From Lates calcarifer (taxonomy: Eukaryota > Chordata > Actinopteri > Centropomidae), in assembly GCF_001640805.2 (NCBI RefSeq), contig NC_066850.1:4313549-4377548 (forward strand): 64,000 nt of DNA. Direction: 5' to 3'. Positions 58,420 to 64,000 of the stretch are shown here, one piece after another (position 1 is the stretch's first letter; each line of letters opens with the position of its first letter). Position numbers and translations under genes: made by a program. The notes under the pieces were generated by a model, which saw only the letters and a list, made by a program, of their open reading frames with translations, did not search any database and had not been told where the DNA came from.

Positions 58420-58999
58420 TAGGGCTGAATGATTTGTTGAATTTGAACTGAAATCGTGACCTGAACCAATGTTATGTGCTGCGATTATTTTTACAACAGA
58501 ATGTCAGTGGACGAGTCGTTACACTTTTTTCTGGTGTCAGGTAAACTCTACCTGCTGAGAGGTCATGCTAGTAGCGAGAACGGAGACTGCTAAAGCTGAA
58601 ACTACTGGTGTTATGACGAGTTAAAACAGAGTAACAGAGTTAAGAGAGTCAGCTGCCCGGCAGGAGAGATCAATAGAGAAGAGAGAAGAGAATATATTAC
58701 TTTATTGATCCTTAACAGGAAATAGCTTTGTTACAGCAGCAGCACACCAACCAACACTAAATGATAATTAATGTTCACAACTTGTGCTCTGCAATGGCAT
58801 GTTCCAAGGAGTGAAACAAAGGGAAAGAGAACTAGCTGAACTATGACCAAAATCTGAAGGTATTTAAAAAAAAGAAAAAGTACTTTTGCAAGATCTTTTT
58901 TTTTTCTTTTGGCTCCGTTTCCCCTTCTGGGCTCTGTACAATTACAATATCTGTCAGAAAATTTGCAATTCGATATTTTCCCAAAATCATTTAGCCCTA
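58420..58999. mobile_element. 580-bp element with 16-bp terminal inverted repeats
   Basis: The left end TAGGGCTGAATGATTT (58,420-58,435) matches the reverse complement of the right end AAATCATTTAGCCCTA (58,984-58,999) at 15 of 16 positions. Sub-terminal AACTGAAATCGTGA and GCAATTCGATATTTTCCC are typical of the teleost TAGGGCTG-type hAT-like repeats. No transposase is present. A further repeat (TACTTTATTGATCC, GCTTTGTTACAGCAGC at about 58,698-58,742) seems inserted inside it. Confidence 0.7.
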
Positions 59000-61320
59000 C
59001 TTGTTATTATGATCCTGGGTTTGCCTGCAACAAGACCAAAGATGCTTTTATTACCTATGCTTTTCTGTTAGGATCAGACTACATGACACGAGATGTAACA
59101 AATGCTTGTTTATGGGAACTCATAGCTGAAGCAACGACTAAAACGTCCCAACAAAAAGACCTCCAAGAGCAGGAGTTTTATTCTGTTTCAGTGAACTTGT
59201 ACAGTAGCAGCAGCAGCAGTGACAACATGTCCGTCCATAGTTGTTAACCAGGACTTGACACATCTGCTGACTAAATAAGATACTCTTTTTACTCTTTTTG
59301 TCTTTGTCTTGAATTGGTTGTATGTTTTCAAGCTAAAGGAGCTTTACCTTGTCAGAGCTCAGTTATATACATTTTATGTAGTCTTCATTTGGTCATTTAT
59401 ATTAGAAAAGCGTTCTACTTCACCTTTTGTAAGTTATGTTTGACTACTTCTATAGTCAACTTAAATGAAATAAAATGTAAACTCATGGCTAGTGAAAATG
59501 CTGAGTGGCTAGGAACTTTGGAAAACCATTAGCTACAGTGGCTGGTGAGCCAAAAAAGTTAATGTCAAGTCCTTGTCATACCAGGTATGAAAAGAGGGCC
59601 TAGATTTATGCCGTTCAACCCACACTCTCACACTCAGAGCTTCTGTCTTCACTGCAGAGCGATAACGAATAGTTCCAGGTTCACTTTCGTTCATAAACCT
59701 TTGTTACATTTCTAAACACTTGTTGTTGTCGGGTGGGACAGTGAAGGCATCCGTGCTTCAAAATCTGAAAGATGGAAAGTTGTCATTGGTCAGGGTACAG
59801 TGTATAGTGTGCCATCTATCTGCAGTTTGTGACTCTATGATGATAGTTTTTTTTTAATTGGGATGGAGTGATTTCTTCCAGGAGAGTCAGCACTCACTCG
59901 CTCTTAGAGAAGATTTTGCATGTTGTTTGCGTCGTCCTTTTTCGTATGAAACTTCATCCATTCATGTGTTATCAAATGTGCTTCCCATAACTGCAACAGT
60001 GCACAAAGTGTATGGGCAATAAAGATGATTATTATAAGATGCTATCGTCCAGCAGACTGACTTAAGGCCTTTTCACACTGAGGGTGTTTTTCTCATGATT
60101 AATTTGCACGTTACTCTTAAAAACTTTGTTTGGGGAACCTGTTTTTCTTTTCTTTATGTTTCCTGTCTTTATCTCAGGCCTCTTATTCTTTTCTTTTTTT
60201 TTTTACACCCAATTCCTTTCACAGTGCTTATTGCTTTATCCTTTTATTTACAACCTCTTGCCTTTTAATATAACCCCTTTCAGCCTTCTTTACCCTCAAT
60301 CACTTGCTTCACCTCTGTCCTGTTTCTTATTTCCCCTCACCATGTCCCCTTTTAATCCCTGTGTCTCCCTCGTAAACCCCTCTCACTCCTCTTCCTGCTC
60401 TCACTGCTTTTACCCTTGTTCCTCTGTTTCTTCCTATTTCCATATCCCTGAGCTGATTCCTCTTGTCCCATTCGCTCACAGCCTGTTGTATTCCCTGTCT
60501 CTCTTCTCATCCGTTTATCACTGGCCCTTGTTCTGTTAATCCCCGAGGGTTTTGTTTATTTGTGTTGGAGCTGCTTTTACAGCTTGCGACTGACCCCACC
60601 TATTTTCTCACCAGTCATTTGAACAGCAGGGCTGCTTTGCAGCTACTCCACCAATTAACATACCATTAGCATAATATTTGCATGTGTGCATTAGGGTGTT
60701 GATGGGGAGAGAAAATAACAGTTTTACAAGGTTTTTTTTCTGCTTCTTCTCTCAAAAAATATATATTTCATGGAATGACGTTAAAGCACCCACGGGCTTC
60801 TTTATCTCACTTTGATACTGCTGCTCAGTGAACAACATCATGTTTTCAAGTTTGCTGCGAAAAGTTGTGTGGCTCTCGTGTGATTGGCCCACCTACACGT
60901 TAACATCTGACGATCATTCCAATCATTCCTGCTCTTCGAATTTGTTATATCACAATCGTGTTCTTAGCAAACCGTTACATAAATGTCAGTCTTTTAACCA
61001 TTTCAGTGTTGCAAAAATTAAAAAGTGTATTTTATCTCAGCTACTCAGCTTTGAATCAGAAACAATGTTTTGTAGATGTGTGTCTCATAGTTTGTGTGGG
61101 GTTGTGTTTCTGCAGGAAGAAAGCTCAGGTGTTCGAGGTCAAAGGTCAAAGGAGAGGGATAAAAGAGGAGAGTAAGAATGTGGCCAGACAGGCAGGGTGA
61201 GGGCAAAAATGAGCACAAATCATTGGGAGAGACACAGCCAACAACCAACCACGGCTCAAAAATGTGGATAGATGAAGGGAAATAAATAAATACATGTATT
61301 TTTGATGGAGACAGATGGGG
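59000..61320. other. AT- and pyrimidine-rich non-coding stretch
   Basis: No exon is supported. The top strand at 60,126-60,540 is heavily pyrimidine-biased over about 400 bases, which creates a 137-codon open frame with no domain. A complex AT-rich patch lies at 60,655-60,720 (CATTAGCATAATATTTGCAT, POU-like). Confidence 0.45.
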
Positions 61321-61329
61321 GGAGAGGGG

Positions 61330-61690
61330 TGAAAGTAGGCCAGCTACTGCCGCTGCCGCCACTGATGACACTGGTGAGAGTTTGAGAGTGGCGACGTGTC
61401 AGGGGCGTCGAGCCAGTTTTCCCAGTCTCGATCGGGGTGGGGGGATCAGCCCACAGGCCTCGCTGTTCCACCGCGTGCCACGCCTGTCCCTCACACACGC
61501 CGCTGCGCTTAGATCTGTCACATTAGGGCCGTCGCTCAAACACTGACACTGCTTTGTGATCGTTCGCCTCGTGTCACGCTGATTAATTTGCTTGTTGAGA
61601 CCTGAGTGAAGGAAGTGGATGAAATCGCAACCTGCTCGGTCATCAGCCACGTTTCCTTAAACCCTCCTAATCAAACATAGCGTTCTTCTT
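61330..61690. promoter_or_regulatory. Candidate conserved non-coding element, GC-rich
   Basis: Complex CG-containing sequence with GGCGTCGAGCCAGTTTTCCC, CACATTAGGGCCGTCGC, GCTGATTAATTTGC and AAATCGCAACCTGC. More CG dinucleotides than the neighbouring AT-rich DNA, so a distal promoter or enhancer is possible. No matching transcript signal is seen. Confidence 0.35.
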
Positions 61691-62679
61691 CTTCTCCTCG
61701 TTGTCGAACCCCTCTCCTCTCCAGAAACAACAGATGCTAGCTACAACTGATTGAACATATTTTGTCATGTTTGTATGTAAAGACACAAGGACTGAGCAGT
61801 GCTGTCAAGTGATACCATGATATGTGCTACATGTGAACTGTCACACATTAATCCTGCGTGTAAAACTCACTTAAATCACTGAAAATAAAGTAACTGTGTG
61901 GCCATTTGCCAAAATGATAAAATATATATATATTTAATGTACCATATGCTTGCATATCTAGATTTTATTTTGCATCTCAGCATTTGCGTTACTTTATTTT
62001 TATGGTTTGAGTGCAGGCTCAGATTTATTTTATGGACTCTTAATGCATCAGCCACCTAATATTAACGGCCAGACATGGACACCTCCTCTCACATTTTTAC
62101 CACTGGGTTGAAAATGAGGAACGACTGGTGAAATATTTGAAAAATGTTGCAGCTTAAGTACTTTGCTGAAATCATTTTTATGAGACTTTTATGACCGTCT
62201 CCTCCTGTTTTAATGATGCTGCAGTTTGTGTGTACATTAGTGTGTTAGACAGGGGATTAGTGTGGCTGCCAGAATCGGAGATGAAAGAATAAGGAACAGC
62301 GCTACCAGATAAACATGTATTTGTAATAGTATGTGTTTTTTTGGGGCTTGATTTCATATGTAATTGTGAGCTTTATTTGCATTTCTGCTTGCAACTAAAC
62401 AATATTATATTCTCAAAAAGAGAATCTGGTTTCATAGGCTTTTATTTTTTATATTTACCATTTTTTGTCTTTTCAATTTTTTGGGGAATTTTTTGAGTAT
62501 TGATTAATATCACTCAATCAGTGTGGTGTCAGTCCTGTATCGCATGTGTTTTCTCTGCAGCAGAAGCAGCTTTACATCATTTTCAAAAACATAAATGATA
62601 TGTTGCATTACAGTTACATGCAATTCTAATATGGCGCATATTTTTTCTTCTTTTTTTAAATTCCATTCTGCAGCTGTGT

Positions 62680-63100
62680 GTGTGTGTTAGTGTGTAGTCC
62701 CACCTCCTGCATTGTCAAAATGTGCACTCCCGCAGTATAAATGTAGTTATATATAATATCTAACAGGCCTGTTGGCCCTGGCTGCTCTGCTGCACTCAGC
62801 TCTCTAGCTGCTCTTGTCTCTGTATAATCCCTCCTCCTCATGAATACATTAACGCCGGAGCCTTAAACTCAGCTTAGCTGGCGGCTCAGCGTCACAGCAC
62901 ATCCTATTACCGACTTTAAATCATTAATGTGACATCGTTTTCACTCAATTTCCAAACACCCACGGTCGAAAGCTGCACATTTTCACCGAGCCAGTGCAGG
63001 AGAAGGAGAGGGAGTGAGGGCCGCGCTCAGTGTCACACGGCGTTAAGACGACGCATGCGCTCGTCGAGACAAACGTACAAGTTTGCGCTGGATTTGCACA
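62680..63100. promoter_or_regulatory. Candidate conserved non-coding element or cryptic promoter
   Basis: It has AGTATAAATGTAG (TATA-like, about 62,736), GCCTTAAACTCAGCTTAGC, CTTTAAATCATTAATGTGAC and a CG-rich segment AAGACGACGCATGCGCTCGT (63,046-63,065). No exon can be tied to it. Confidence 0.35.
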
Positions 63101-63545
63101 AGCAGAAAAAGTTGAAGCGAATTAATTCATATGCACAGAGAAATAGGAACGGGCGTTCAGATGTGAGCACTGTAATAGTTTTCTCTCTTTTGTCTCAACT
63201 ATTGTGATGGAAATACCCAGTGGGTAATTGTGGTTTAAGCTGAGCTAACTCCTACAGTGCACCTTAGGGTGTGTGCATAGTATATGCATGTGATTTAATC
63301 TGTGAGTCTAGCCACCATTTGCTTCCTCCAGCATCTCATGTACTGCTGACAATAAAGGAAAAAGAAGAATCTGAATCCCCTCTCTGCTCCTCAACTATTC
63401 AAACATAAACCTTTTCTCAGGTTTTTACCTTCAGGCTGCCACTGAAAAATTCACAATGCCCACAGAACAACTAAGTCCTTCACTTACCGTAGGAGTTGTG
63501 GATCTGCCCCCATCGTGCCTCTTTATTGCATCAAAGGGGCTTTTC

Positions 63546-63548
<3 letters not shown>

Positions 63549-63583
<35 letters not shown>
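63549..63583. repeat. (TG)n microsatellite
   Basis: About 17 TG units inside an otherwise complex region. Confidence 0.95.
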
Positions 63584-63584
<1 letters not shown>

Positions 63585-63585
<1 letters not shown>

Positions 63586-63860
63586 GCTATGGTAATTAGC
63601 AAATCACGTAAAATCATCTCCTCGGAGTGCATTTAACTGTTTTTATGCGGCGAGCGTCAGACCGGGGCGGTGGGGGTTGATTGTAGAACATATGGACACA
63701 GATGGGGACAGCATATTAATGGGCGCGCTGAGTGGGGTTTTGTGTTTTTAACCCTTAAAAAGTGGAGGCATGAACGACCTAAACATCCTTAAGGGAGCAT
63801 CAATTAAAGATTTTGCTTTTAAAACCGGCGACAGCAGCACAGGCGGCTAGCGTCCAGCAC
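63585..63860. promoter_or_regulatory. Candidate conserved non-coding element
   Basis: Complex sequence immediately right of the TG array: CTATGGTAATTAGCAAATC, GAGTGCATTTAACTG, GACAGCATATTAATGGGCG, GAGCATCAATTAAAG. The block left of the array (63,480-63,540, CTTTATTGCATCAAAGGGGC) may be part of the same element, split by the microsatellite. Confidence 0.4.
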
Positions 63861-63944
63861 TTTGACGGGGGCTTAGAGAGACGATGAGAGTACACAGTCT
63901 TCTCTCTCTTTTTGTTTTTGTTTTTGTTTTTCTGACTCGCACAT

Positions 63945-63946
<2 letters not shown>

Positions 63947-63993
<47 letters not shown>
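63947..63993. repeat. (AC)n microsatellite at the window edge
   Basis: About 23 AC units, preceded by GTTTTT repeats (63,911-63,931). The array ends just before the window does. Confidence 0.95.
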
Positions 63994-63994
<1 letters not shown>

Positions 63995-64000
63995 TTCATC

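Noticed and set aside
60126..60539. 137-codon hydrophobic-looking frame
   Set aside because: The Phe/Leu/Ser/Pro content is what pyrimidine-rich DNA encodes by chance; there is no membrane-protein pattern or homologue I recognise.
1..64000. CRISPR arrays, bacterial operons, phage or intact tRNA/rRNA genes
   Set aside because: No spaced identical repeats, Shine-Dalgarno-led gene chains or cloverleaf-capable sequences were seen; everything recognisable is vertebrate.

Overview
The window is vertebrate nuclear DNA, almost certainly from a teleost fish of percomorph type. It has intron-split genes with vertebrate proteins, short fish-like introns, many CA/TG and CT/GA microsatellites, and several interspersed repeats I recognise as teleost families. 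Nothing points to a bacterium, phage or CRISPR locus.

Region 1 (1-9,840) holds pyroxd1, a flavoprotein oxidoreductase read from 13 coding exons (2,157-7,667, + strand). Its junctions keep frame and give about 501 residues, close to the human length of about 500. Intron 9 carries an old copy of a teleost interspersed repeat.

Region 2 (9,840-23,550) holds etnk1 (ethanolamine kinase 1), eight coding exons at 10,092-20,702, + strand, about 360 residues, with the kinase motifs intact. A long 3' untranslated tail probably reaches a poly(A) signal at 23,541. About 0.5 kb of that tail is present again 4.7 kb downstream.

Region 3 (23,900-25,432) looks like the promoter and first two exons of a third + strand gene. 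The exons have good splice sites, a 34-codon upstream ORF that keeps frame across the junction, and a candidate main ATG as the last codon of exon 2. No further coding exon is visible, so the gene is unnamed. sox5 is a weak hypothesis, based on its being near etnk1 in other vertebrates and on an ATG-ended leader exon; the orientation argues against it.

Region 4 (25,433-64,000) has no convincing conserved protein-coding exon. It alternates between simple-sequence arrays, transposon remnants (two short terminal-inverted-repeat elements, a tRNA-like Pol III element, repeat nests) and compact, complex, homeobox-motif-rich patches that look like conserved non-coding enhancers. That layout is typical of a large intron or flank of a developmental regulator. 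One oddity is a pair of exon-like Ser/Thr-rich segments at 48.2-48.7 kb built on a 21-bp repeat, one with a broken frame, lying between two copies of one dispersed repeat.

The two confident genes are metabolic or housekeeping: etnk1 commits ethanolamine to phosphatidylethanolamine synthesis, and pyroxd1 is a redox protein linked in mammals to muscle integrity and tRNA ligase protection. They are neighbours, not a functional operon. All conservation and repeat-family statements are recognition from memory; no alignment was run.
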